From positions 6,443,040 to 6,507,039 of the forward strand of contig NC_135569.1 in assembly GCF_964340395.1 (NCBI RefSeq): DNA of 64,000 bases. The letters are read 5' to 3'. The translations under genes were made by a program, and so were the position numbers. This document shows positions 10,076 through 21,089 of the stretch, one piece after another. The DNA is from Glandiceps talaboti. Taxonomy: Eukaryota > Hemichordata > Enteropneusta > Spengelidae. Numbering within the stretch: the stretch's first letter is position 1; each line of letters opens with the position of its first letter. The notes under the pieces were generated by a model. It was not told the DNA's origin. It did not search any database and saw nothing but the letters and a program-made list of their open reading frames with translations.

Positions 10076-13000
10076 CGACTACGATGGCAGGGGTGGTGTG
10101 GGGTGGTGGTGGTGGTGATGATGATGATGATGATGACAACAACAGCAGTGGTGGTGGTGGTGGTGGTGGTGGTGGTGGTGGTGGTGGTGGTGGTGGTGGT
10201 GATGATAATGACGCCAACAGCTGATGAAGGTGACAATTATGTTGATGATGATGATGATGATGATGATGTTTGTTATGGCAGTAGTGGTGGTGGTGGTGGT
10301 GGTGGTGGTTGTGGTGATGATTGTTGTGTTGTCAAAGATATTTTGATGAGATACCCATTTAAATAAGTAAAGTGATGATATGTATTTGTTTATTGTGTTC
10401 TCTACAGCTATCCTGCTGGATTTGTCTACTTTTACCTTGTTTTGTATTACATCACTGGTTTTGGTGCTAACATCAGACTAGCTCAGTACATCTTTGCTAT
10501 CTTTTATCTCATCAACTTGTTATTGGTGTTCAGAATCTACCAAAGAACAGAAAAAGTAAGTGAAATTTGGTGTTTAAAACTGAACACACACCATGCTTCA
10601 CTTATTAAAACATTGTATATATTGATATTTTCACAGTGCCCACCATATGTGCAGATATTCATATGTTATAATATCCTGTACCCATTTATCTATTCACAGT
10701 GCCCACCATATGTGCAGATATTCATGTTATAATATCCTGTACCCATTTATCTATTCACAGTGCCCACCATATGTGCAGATATTCATGTTATAATATCCTG
10801 TACCCATTTATCTATTCACAGTGCCCACCATATGTGCAGATAATCATGTTATAATATCCTGTACCCATTTATATTTTCACAGTGCCCACCGTATGTGCAG
10901 ATATTCATGTTATAATATCCTGTACCCATTTATATTTTCACAGTGCCCACCATATGTGCAGATGTTAATATGTTGTAACTAATGATGTTTTGGTACCCAT
11001 TTATCTATTCACAGTGCCCACCATATGTGCTGATATTCATGTGCTGTACGTCCTACAGAATCCATTCTATATACGTTCTACGACTATTCAATGATCCCAT
11101 TGCAATGCTGTTCCTCTACTTATCAATCAATCTTTTCATTGACAAGAAATGGTCATGGGGTTGTTTCTGGTTCAGGTAAAAACCACACTGAATATGTTGA
11201 TAATAGCTTAACGTCGACCTACGTCAAAGACACTGGCTGTTGTTTTTGTGCCAATTATCATATTGTTTCTTTAAGTGAAGTCTTAGCTCACTTCATTCAA
11301 GCTAATGCACTGGTGTTTTTTCACGGTGTTTTTTCAACAGCTGTAGTTCAAAATGGTAATAGGGGGATTTATCGAAAAAATAGAAAATTCACACGTCATA
11401 TATTATATTAGTAGTAGTTATAATTACAAAATTGTGTTCAAAGTGATCCCATACTAATTGAGATTGTATCAATGTTCTTGTATCATTTTAGTGTAGCTGT
11501 GTCAATCAAAATGAATGTACTGTTATTTGCACCTGGTTTATTGATACTCCTACTCACTGAGTTTGGTTTCTGGGCAACCATTCCAAGATTGTTTATATGT
11601 GCAATAATACAGGTGAGAATGTGATAGTCATTTTTGTTTTGTTAAGGGCGGTAAGCAGGTAAAATCTACCTGAGTTGCCCAGTCACTTTACCAGGGTTCC
11701 CTACCAGTGTTTTTGTTAAGGGTGGTAAGCAGTTAAATCTACCTGCATTCCCCAGTCATTTTACCAGGGTTCCTTACCTGTGTTTTTGTTAAGAGCTATA
11801 AGCAGGTAAAATCTACCAGGGTTCCCCAGTCACTTTACCAGCATTTCCTACCAAAATTAAGGTACAATGTATAGGGGAAACTATACAAGTGTTTATACCA
11901 TATTTTCCAGAACATTCCCAAAATGAAGCAAGCATCAAGTGTTTCAATAAAAATTGTTTTTCACTTTTTCACAATTTTCATTTCTTTTCTCAGCTTCTGG
12001 TAGCAATACCATTCTTAGCAGAAAATCCTCAAGGTTATATCATACGGTCCTTTGATCTAGGAAGACAGTTCTTTTTTCAATGGACAGTCAATTGGAGATT
12101 CCTTCCGGAAGAAATATTCCTGAATCGTTATTTCCATATCACTTTGTTAGGACTTCATGTAGTACTGCTCATTCTCTTCACGTTGTTTAAATGGACAAGG
12201 TAATACGGCTAAATTTTACATTTCACACTAACATAAGTGGTATTCACAGCACTGTTACAGTGCTGTGAATACCACTTATGTTAGTGTGAAATAATCAAAG
12301 TATGAAGGATAAACTACTGCAACATATTGATACATTACCAAAGTACATGTAGGTCTGTGTCTTTGTACAGAATTTAGTATGGTCAGATCAAAGATGTGCT
12401 GCAATTGTGTGTCATTACTGATAACTTCAATCATAACAAATTTGGTGCCTCTAACAGTTACAGAGGTTTGTTGTCTAATACATCACTGTACATCTAGCCA
12501 TGATGATATCTACCAATAGACGGGGCTGAGGCCCAGCACCGATTAAGAAATAAACTAAACTAAGACTAAACTAAACTAATAGACTGGGGTTTATTTGCAA
12601 CAATGAATATTGGGCACCCATTCAGTAGTTTTATCAAAGTAAACTGTTATTCAACTTTGGCAATGAGTAGGTAATGTTGTGACAAGATCACTGCTGTGCA
12701 TCATACTAGTGATCGTCAGATGCATAAGGTAGAGTAAACTTTGAGATGAGAAAATGAAAAATTTGGGGGTCATGATGCATGTTTGGATGACCAAATAATT
12801 CGGATAATTGGAATTCATAGTTTTATTGTACATTTTGTACTTGTACTTGTGAAGTTTGGTAATAAATTTGGTCTTTTAACTCAAAGAAACACATTTTTTT
12901 CAAATGTCTTAAACTTTTTGAAATAATCTGTTCAATAACTCACAACAATGACTCGATAACACATGATTGTAAAAATCTAATTTTAGCAATTTTGTATGAT

Positions 13001-14553
13001 TAAATCTAGGTATAGTGTAAAAGTAGATATTTTAATAGCATTTAAAGTTATCTTTTTTTATATATAATTTAATCTAGCAATGTTTTTCCCATCTTTGTTT
13101 CAGGAAAACAGGGACCCTAAAGAAACTGCTCCAAAAACCGGAAAAGAAAGAAGAGAGAACATTGACAGAAAATGATATCCTTTCATTAATTATGCATTTT
13201 TAAAACACTATGAGGGGACAAATTTCCCGGAAAATTTAAGTTCGCCAATTCTCTCCAAACTCATTCCTGGATGCTGACAAAATCAAACAGGATAGCAACA
13301 CACAAGACCTTTCCTAAAATGCATTGGTTGATGGCATAAGAATTATTCATTGTTGAGAAAATATCACTTGAAGGTTAACCCTTATCCTGGAAGTATGTTA
13401 TCAATCTTTATCAATCTCAATATTGGGCAATTTATTTTTGCGATTTTATACAGAACACAAACTACAATACAAAGAAAATATTCAAATAAATATTACGACG
13501 ACTATTAAAATATTCAAATATATATTACAATACCTATATTATAATATTGCTTTTGTGCATCTACCCTCTTAGACTGTAAGATATGTCGTGTCCGCTCCAC
13601 CCTCACCTGTCTCCTCTCTGATAGTGGTTGATGGGTGTGTGAGGGCGCCCGTCATAGTGTACCTTATAGACTACTAGTACTACCCTCTTAATTCTGGAAG
13701 ATCTATTTGAGATGTTGTTTTCCTTAACGGTACATTTACATATTGTCTTTACCCTCTTTTCATCCAACTTTATTGGAATGTGTTTTAGTCGATCACTACA
13801 TTATCAGTTTTATGTGTGGTATTTTCACACCCTCCACTATCTTCTATGGAGTACAAGTCTTCCTAATGTATTAAGGTAAGAATTATGAATGATCCCCAGA
13901 ATTACACATACATTACCATGCCAGTAATATGTAATATCCTAGTTATCAGAAAAACAAAAGATTCTACACTTATTGCCACTAGGAGTGCTGTTCTGAGTCA
14001 GTTTTAGATGAGTAGTGAGTGCCAAGATAGTTGGGTACTATAGCCGCCTTTGAAAAAGTCATCAGTGTGTTACAGCAAAAGTTGGTTGCAATCTCATCCA
14101 GTCGAAGTATTTTACCAACCTTTTTTCTGGTGATTTAACATATAGGAACTTAGAATTTGCTCTTGCCTCATTTTGGTGACTTCTTCATGTACTGCCAGGT
14201 GACTTTAGCTCTCATTTTCACCTCATTTGGGACACCCTGTTGCACTATTTTTTATGAACCAAGTGCACTGGACTCCACATGGACTTGATACTTGTGTAAC
14301 CTTACACAAATTCTCACTTTGTATTTTTTTCTTCAGAATTTTGATCTTAGGAGTTATAGAACTGTGTTGGAATACCTACCCATCTACTGATTATAGCTCG
14401 GGTGCGTTACATGTATGCCATTTTGCCATCCTGCTTGGTTTGTGGCTTAGTAGATTGGAGGAGAAGGAGAAACAACAGCAAGATACAAATCAAGATTATG
14501 AACAAGTCCAGATGAAAATTACCAAAAAGAAGAGGAGAAAGAAGTTTGAATAG
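8582..14553 (+). CDS. ALG3: ALG3, dolichyl-P-Man:Man5GlcNAc2-PP-dolichol alpha-1,3-mannosyltransferase (9 exons)
   Basis: Exons 8582-8714, 9826-9925, 10408-10555, 11015-11175, 11492-11612, 11994-12199, 13104-13174, 13740-13875 and 14337-14553 join in phase to 430 aa (human about 438). The enzyme adds the first lumenal mannose to Man5GlcNAc2-PP-dolichol, using dolichol-P-mannose, in the ER membrane (GT58 family). Family hallmarks are visible in order: [13 protein letters not shown] and NGTYDY near residues 48-66, GPLVYPAGFVY, a VLRLFNDP loop, [22 protein letters not shown] with [30 protein letters not shown], and [10 protein letters not shown] near the C-terminus, between hydrophobic membrane spans. 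The protein ends KKKRRKKFE, so KKFE fits a KKXX ER-retrieval signal, as in the human protein. Seven introns are GT-AG; intron 7 is an AT-AC U12 intron. Intron 3 holds acceptor duplications and intron 2 is mostly trinucleotide repeat. No break or frameshift is seen. Confidence 0.97.
9078..9270. repeat. Dispersed repeat B, copy 1 (ALG3 intron 1)
   Basis: About 190 bp share a clear match, including 'tttcatgaactttgggttct', 'ttttacatcacctacatta' and 'ggccacattgcctcat', with 14722-14905 just downstream of ALG3, in the same orientation. There is no coding potential. Confidence 0.75.
9969..10315. repeat. (GAT)n/(GGT)n trinucleotide repeat filling ALG3 intron 2
   Basis: Long runs of GAT and GTG triplets occupy about 350 of the 482 bp of intron 2 (9926-10407). 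Both splice sites (GTAAG at 9926, TCTACAG before 10408) lie just outside the tract. The apparent frames (poly-Met, Gly, Asp, His) are repeat translations. Confidence 0.95.
10620..11030 (+). repeat. 61-bp tandem repeat of the ALG3 exon 4 acceptor and exon start
   Basis: Seven copies of 'ttcacag|tgcccaccatatgtg' have the base after AG at 10637, 10700, 10761, 10822, 10883, 10944 and 11015 (spacings 63, 61, 61, 61, 61, 71). Only the last continues into the ALG3 reading frame ([11 protein letters not shown]). The upstream copies read CPPYVQIFM and then hit TAA within 11 codons, so they are decoys whose use would truncate the protein. Confidence 0.9.
11640..11870. repeat. Dispersed minisatellite, about 74-bp unit (copy 2, inverted relative to 6640-6925)
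   Basis: Three units of 'gttaagggtggtaagcag', 'aaatctacct' and 'ccagtcactttaccagggtt' lie in ALG3 intron 5. Reverse-complemented, they match the array at 6640-6925. Confidence 0.75.
12220..12292. repeat. Perfect palindrome, 36-bp arms with a 1-nt spacer
   Basis: Arms 12220-12255 and 12257-12292 are exact reverse complements around a single T at 12256, in ALG3 intron 6. Transcribed RNA would fold into a full-length hairpin. No terminal element signature or target duplication is evident. Confidence 0.9.
12495..12585 (+). mobile_element. 3' end of a 5'-truncated non-LTR retrotransposon
   Basis: The phrase 'acggggctgaggcccagcac' followed by a 'gattaag' linker and repeated 'aaactaaacta' units looks like the 3' UTR and short tandem tail typical of L2/CR1-type LINEs. 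No reverse transcriptase sequence is left. The element lies in ALG3 intron 6. Confidence 0.45.
13175..13739 (+). other. U12-type AT-AC intron (ALG3 intron 7)
   Basis: The 5' splice site is ATATCCTTTC, matching the minor-spliceosome AT-AC consensus. The branch-point element TTTTCCTTAAC at 13718-13728 places the branch adenosine about 12 nt before the 3' end, and the intron ends in AC at 13739. Joining 13174 to 13740 restores a GAT codon and the family sequence leading into [16 protein letters not shown]. No GT-AG alternative restores the frame here. Confidence 0.92.
13945..14280. repeat. Dispersed repeat A, copy 2 (ALG3 intron 8)
   Basis: It matches 3263-3640 in the same orientation over about 300 bp with indels; shared phrases include 'ccactaggagtgctgttc' and 'gtactgcca'. 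It contributes no coding sequence: the exon 9 acceptor is at 14336. Confidence 0.65.
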
Positions 14554-14721
14554 GGAGATATTATACATTATTGTTGAGTTTTAAAAAAAAGGTAAAATGT
14601 AACTCAAGTAAATTCAATGAAATCATGTCCCTTTAAATTTCCCTTTCAAATCATTTATTTTCTCTTTTACTGAAGGAAGACTATAGTGCAATGATTTAAT
14701 TTAAAAATTGATCAACTTTGC

Positions 14722-14905
14722 ATTCAAGGGGAATGCCACTTCAGGAAATAAAGGAATTTTCATGAACTTTGGGTTCTGGCAAGTCATGGCATGGTTTTAC
14801 ATCACCTACATTATGCGCAATTTTAGAGAAAATATCAAGTTGAAGTTGTCCCATTTGGTGATCTTTGTTGTGGGCCACATTGCCTCATGGAAGTTAGCAG
14901 AAATG
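14722..14905. repeat. Dispersed repeat B, copy 2
   Basis: It matches 9078-9270. It is followed by short palindromes around 'gtcatgaatattcatgac' (14931-15000) and ends near an inverted 'gtgtaggtgattt', suggesting a small inverted-repeat element about 290 bp long. Confidence 0.7.
14747..14752 (+). promoter_or_regulatory. Candidate ALG3 poly(A) signal AATAAA
   Basis: This is the first AATAAA after the ALG3 stop codon, 194 nt downstream and within dispersed repeat B. A second AATAAA is at 15045-15050. Neither can be confirmed from sequence alone. Confidence 0.3.
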
Positions 14906-16495
14906 TTTATGCAATGGTTGATCAGTGAATAGTCATGAATATTCATGACCTCAAAGAGTCTATTACCTTCACTGAAAAGGTCATGAATATTCATTGTAGT
15001 GTAGGTGATTTAAAACTATAACTAGCACAATGTCACACAAGGTCAATAAAGCCCCTCTCCCTAAACGGATGTTCACAAGTACGATATCGACATGTCTTGA
15101 GTTTATATATGATGTAAACCATGGTGAAAATTATAGCGGTCAAATTACTACCATGCAGTGTAAAAACATAATGGTAAACACATTCAAATACTACTGGAAA
15201 CCCAGCACTGTATATCACATTTGTATCAACATAGCAGTAGTATATACAGAACCTGTTATCGTTGAAGGAGTGAAAGTTTTCAAAATTTGGTTGGAAGTGT
15301 GAAAATGAAGTTCAGCAATCGCAGTGATGTCATACCCCCACCCCATGAATTTCGTTCATTTGTTGAGCATGTGTGACATTGTGTGATCGTCCCTTATAAG
15401 ATAGTAGTAATCCAACAGCCAAGAGACTTAAACATTGATGTTTCCATACTCAATTTTATTTTCATTTCACTCTCACTACCTCGAGAACGCCATGTTGGCA
15501 GCTTTCCTGAGTGAAAACGTGTCACTGCTATGAAATAATACTATCTGACAGCATTTGCATTTTAAAAATAGGCTGTATAGAGTAGTTTTGACGTAGACAA
15601 ACATTAAACTTTTCATTACTCACCAGTTACGTTGTTGGATTTGATTTTCCACATGATTCATATACTATAAGTATTATTTTATCGATGATGTGGCAGCTGT
15701 CGCATAATTTTTTTTAAGTGCATTACTTGTCAGTATGCAAACTCAATGTGATGTAGGAATACACCCTGATTGCTTTATTTACCTTTATTTCATTCACATA
15801 TTGTTGTATGTTGTTGATTTTGTGGTTCTGGGATTGAGTGCATTATTCCCAAAAAACTAAGTGCCATAGTAAAAGTACTGAGTAAAGCTGTACTAACTGC
15901 AACCTGAAGGTTTTTAGCACAACTGAACACTAAAGTAGTTCAATAGGGCTATAGACATCACAAAATGTCTAGTCTGCGTAAACGACTCGAAGTCAAAAAC
16001 CAAATTTGGTATTTGGTTGGATCTTTCCTTACATGAAATATTGTTCAAATGAAGGTGATCCAATAAGTGATTTAAATTTACAAGTTACATCCAAAAAGGT
16101 CTTTCAATGTTCTCAGTGAAGAACATGAGGTATGTGGTATATAACTTAATCACTGGACAAAGTCTATATGCCTATCCTGTCATTACATGTATCAAGGCTT
16201 GGTGAAATATGTGTGTGAGGATGTTAGTTTGAGATCTATTTTAGAAGGAATTCTACTTTTAGTGATTGAATTAGAAACCAGAATACTCAGTTACTAATTT
16301 ACCCAGAGATACATTGTATAGCTAGGCATACAGAGAATTCAGTTGGTACATGTAATTAACAGGATGCAGTCATGTGGAAACAGTTTTGCTGGAGTCACCA
16401 CATGAGTCAAATTACAAATGCAATTCTACTGTCTGGTAGAGACCATTGTATATAGAGGTTGTACACAATTGAGTATTCAGTATGTTTCTTTATAA

Positions 16496-16583
16496 CCAGT
16501 TTTGCCAACTTATTTCAGAAAGCTTTGGTGACAATTCCCAGTTCTGCCAACTTATTTCAGTAAGCTTTGGTGACAATTCCCAT
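16496..16583. repeat. 42-bp direct tandem duplication
   Basis: Two nearly identical units with phrase 'gccaacttatttcag' followed by 'aagctttggtgacaattcc' start at 16496 and 16538. Confidence 0.85.
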
Positions 16584-16607
16584 TTTCCAGCATCAAATTA
16601 ATAGTAA

Positions 16608-16683
16608 AATCATCATCACCATCATCAATACACCCATCATCATTATCATCAGCATGATAATCATTATCACCACCACCACCACC

Positions 16684-16751
<68 letters not shown>

Positions 16752-16938
16752 AACCACCATCAACACACCCATCATTGACATTATCATCATCATCTCCATC
16801 GATATCACCACCACCAACACAGCCATCACCGTCATTATCCTCATCATCACCACCACCACCACCACCACCACCAACACTCCTCCCATTATCATCCTCATCA
16901 TAATCACCATCACCACCATCAACAACAACAATACAAAT
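16608..16938. repeat. (ATC)n/(ACC)n trinucleotide repeat
   Basis: A long interrupted run of ATC and ACC triplets. It is the complement-type sequence of the tract in ALG3 intron 2. All frames through it are repeat translations. Confidence 0.95.
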
Positions 16939-17504
16939 AGCATAATCATTACACAAGAAAATACATCACCAAAACATAGCAGCAATTATATTTGTTGATA
17001 AACACACTTTTTATTGTGTAGTAAGGGAAAGGCAACGTGAAAATAGTTGGAAATATCGAAAGTGCTGTGGAAAAATACAAAATATTGTGATCAGAATTTT
17101 TTGTAAAACATTTACAAATATATCTCTTGAAAGCTTTCCAGTACGAAAAGTAAAACACACGCCACATATGAAAACCTACCAGATATAGAACGAGATATTT
17201 TTATTTCACATCAATATTAATAATTGTGTAATTAAAGTTACGAAAAATGCCTTTTGGATTCTGTATTGCGATCATACATTGTCATTTTCTTAATGTCATT
17301 TAATGTATATAAATTTGATGAAGTGTGCTGACTTTAAAAGGGAACAAAGATGAGGCTGGTGTCATTTTAGCTACATTTTGTATTCTAAGGAAGCACGGGA
17401 GAGTTATATATACTAATCCAACCCCCCCCCCCAAAAAAAAAAAAAAAAAAAAAAATTAACGAAAATTGACAAAATATCAAACATCTAGCACAGTTGGTCA
17501 AGAA

Positions 17505-17670
17505 AAGATCTTCTGGACACTTGGAAAAAGCATTATGGGAAGAAAACACTGTTTTGTATCACACCTCTCGAAGCAATGCCCGCACAATGGTGAGGGCAGC
17601 TGAGGGTAGAAAGAAGCTCCTAATTTATGATTTCCCATAATTCTTTGCCCTAGTGTCCGGCATGCAGGTG
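17505..17670. repeat. Imperfect inverted repeat
   Basis: 'ggacacttggaaaaagcatt' near 17515 pairs imperfectly with 'tctttgccctagtgtcc' near 17640, with 'atgggaag' against 'tttcccat'. This resembles a small foldback element. There is no coding potential. Confidence 0.5.
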
Positions 17671-20599
17671 TCTTTGTAGTTAGATTCCTTAGATTCGACT
17701 ACATTTCAGAGATGCAGGGTTGGTAGACCTGACCTTCCTGGGTTTCCTATGAATACGATATGCAGCTATTAGCCTCACATTTGTACACATTTAAAAATGA
17801 CACTCCGTAAGCTTGGATTTCCACTTTCCATTCTAATTATTCAGGGAAAACGACTCCTAATATCCTGCTTGGTATACTATCATAGTTTTTAATATGAGCT
17901 ATTTGAAAATCTCTTACCTACCGATAAATTATGTGACCCAGTCACCTTGTTCATGCACAATTGAGAGTTTTACTAGTAGCTCATGATACGAAAACACAGA
18001 GAATGTAAAATTATAAGTTGCCTTCCAGAGTCAACTAAAAACTAACTCTCAAGAAAGGAAGTTGAATTTTAAGTACGATGCTTTCATATGTAAATGAGAA
18101 TTGTAACAAATAACACATATCTTTGCACCCCACGTTAGTACTATGTAAATTTTAGGTTAGAGTTGTCCAATCAAATACTGTCCCGTGTACACGGCTTTCC
18201 CATAATCCAATACATTAGAGCATGTGAAGATCTACCAAGGTCAATGCATATGGAGAGTGAAAGTACATCGCCAGGATCATCCTTATCTCCCCTTACAGAG
18301 GCCACTTGCCTGTGCAAGGGATGAGAAGGGCGCCCACAACGGCTAATCTTTCAGTCTAATGGACAGGATGTCCTATCAGTTTTGAACTTTAGAACGATGT
18401 AGTCATGAGGCAACGTTCCATGAAACCAAATTTTCGACTCTCGGATTCAATCAGTCTTGAAATATTTGTTTTTGCGGTGAGGTTAGACAAACACATATAA
18501 ACACCTAGAATCGTTCGTTATTTCAACGAAACATTCGAAATTTAAAATGACATTACAGATGTTATGTAATTTGTTTTTGTCTTAGAGAATATCGAATACT
18601 AATTAACCAGAAAATGTACAATATTAGTTGAAAAACTGAAAATATTTCGTGAACATGAAACACATGAATCATTATTGACACAAAATAGAGAACATATATC
18701 TAAATAGAGAATAAATTTCGTGATGTTAAAGTATTTAAAAGGCAAAGTACGTAACCCTAGCGTCAGCCATATATAAATTTCTACCCGTTCATGAGCCCAA
18801 CCCTTTCGGCCAAATAAAACAAAAAGTGTGTGTTTCTGATAACCCAGCCGACCGTAGTTTAAGCCGTCGACCCTAAACACTGTTGTACATTCAAAAAGGT
18901 AAAATTGTGGGAATTCACCTCCTGTAAATGTTCTTGCTGTTAAGTATCATTTTAAAAAAATATATAACCCCATTCCAGAGAAAACAGGTTTTTTAGGCTG
19001 TATATTGAATTTGTACAGTATACTTCACATATAACCGTCTTCTTTAGTTTTATTTACACATCATAAAACTATCACAAGTATGGTGTGAGTAACAAGTACT
19101 TTGTTTTAAGGTTGGCGCAATTTCTCAACAACAAAAATATAACAAAAAAAATGTAGAGTAAAATTTCATCCAGTGTACCCTATTTTGTGAAGCCATGTTT
19201 AATATCGGAAACAAATTGTTTTTTGATATGTTTGCCGTTATTATTACCTGTTTCTGAACAGGGGTAGTATCCATCTAAAACACACTTTTTACCGTTTACT
19301 GCGTCATGCCATGTGGGTGGTGAGAGACCCTAGAGGGGGTTTGTCTGACAAGGGAGGTATAACTATACACCACATCTCAGCATAATGTTTCAGTGACCTA
19401 TCAGGAAAGTGACAGTCCCACTAGGAGGACGCCCGCGTACGACAACATGTGGTGCTACACAAGTGTCTGGTGAGGTAACTAATACAGTACGCTGTGGTTA
19501 GGAAGTGAACAGATAGTATTTTGAGCACTATACATGGTAGTAGTAATTTCAATAAATTTCAATCTTTATAGAAAAAACTAGACGTTGTTACATTTTCTCT
19601 TTTCTCTGTCTAAATTCTCTGTTGGTCAGAATGGTAGTAATTAAACTCTTCCAGATATATCAAATTTCCTTGTCCGAAGTGCACAAAATAGTGACATGTC
19701 ACAGCTTTAACTATTAACAAAGAGATTTCACTTTGGAGATTCGAGTACATTGTTGGCACCATGTTGACAAATTTTTAAACACTTTATATAAGACAGCGCC
19801 GTATTTTCTGTACAAAGCACCGTATACAATGGCATTAAAAGTAGGTACATATTCACCAATCCCTGCATAATATTTCATGTCACAAAAATCAACTTTCTTG
19901 ATTATATATTGTTACATTCTACATTCTCTTCTATTTTACCTTCTCTACCTGCTAGACCATAAGAGGTCAAAGGTTAGATTGAACAATGCCATTAAAAGCC
20001 AAGGCATACACCATATTGCCATTGGCAAAACTAAACTGACCTTTTTTTCTGGGTAATAATACATTCAAGATGCACTAGCTGCAACTGGAATGGTTTTTGA
20101 AACTTTTATGTTAGATATAATGGCTTACTCGTAATATCTTACACCCAGGGCATTATTGAACAGTATTGAATCCCTTGTGGGTAAAACCATAGACCCAAAA
20201 CATACTTGCAGTTTAGCTGTTCACATACAATAAGTGACCCAGTCAATTTGATTTTTTTGGTCCACACCCACATATATCAGCTGCCCCTATGCAATCACGA
20301 TTTCGACCCTTTTCTGTACTATTTGTATATAAAATCGACCACTAATTAACATATTCAGTGGCTAAGTATTTGTATTGTAACAATTCCCAGTCAATATATT
20401 GTTGTCGTCTCATCAAGAACGTTGGGTTTATAATATATACATTTTTATTCGAGTGAATATATGTACATAAAACCCTGAATAAACCATCCTAGTATTATAA
20501 TGTAAATGTTGATGCCTGCCTGCAATGACATCACAAACATAGTATTGTTAGCAGAGTTGATGGCAGGATACATGTTTACTCGAGATTTTAGAATGATTT

Positions 20600-20735
20600 C
20601 AGAAAACAGCGGAAAACATAACTATCTGAACTAGACTAGACTCTTAGTTAGACATGAAAAAAATCTACCTACCCCACCCATTCTAAAATTGAGTGTAATC
20701 GGAATCATATTATTTTTTTATTAGGCCTAACGAAT
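20600..20735. mobile_element. TIR-MITE family C, 5'-truncated copy
   Basis: It shares 'ctacctaccccaccc' and 'gtgtaatcggaatcatat' with the fuller copies at 31270 and 57833, and ends in the TIR 'tttattaggcctaa'. Only the right third is present. Confidence 0.65.
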
Positions 20736-21089
20736 AAAATATAAATAAATATCAGTCGTAAAATTTGGAAAATCACATGAACAAGGAGTTGAATTTTAAA
20801 AAACATCTAGATATTAAATAAAAAAGTCGTAGAGATATTTCTTGCGGTAGTTCCGCATAGCGGAAGTGGCGTCATAATTGAAAACGAGGTTCTTCACTTT
20901 GACCCTTGCCATATCATTGCTTGAGCATCCGGTAGAAATTACCAGCCCTGCCTTCAGAAATTGATTCTTAATTACAGCCTGTCATTTTGATATGAAAGTA
21001 TTACCGTTTTTGTGAAGACAGACTACAATTTATCCGGAAACAAGAAATTTGTGAAAAGGTTATGATTTTTAGCAAGTTTGTCCGCTGGA

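Noticed and set aside
9874-10366. Poly-His/Ile/Asp/Met frames
   Set aside because: They lie inside the triplet repeat of ALG3 intron 2; the real exons flank it with good splice sites.
12220-12292. microRNA precursor
   Set aside because: A perfect duplex with a 1-nt loop is not a miRNA hairpin; it is reported only as a palindrome.
16552-16998. 130-143 codon frames on both strands
   Set aside because: Triplet repeat translation.
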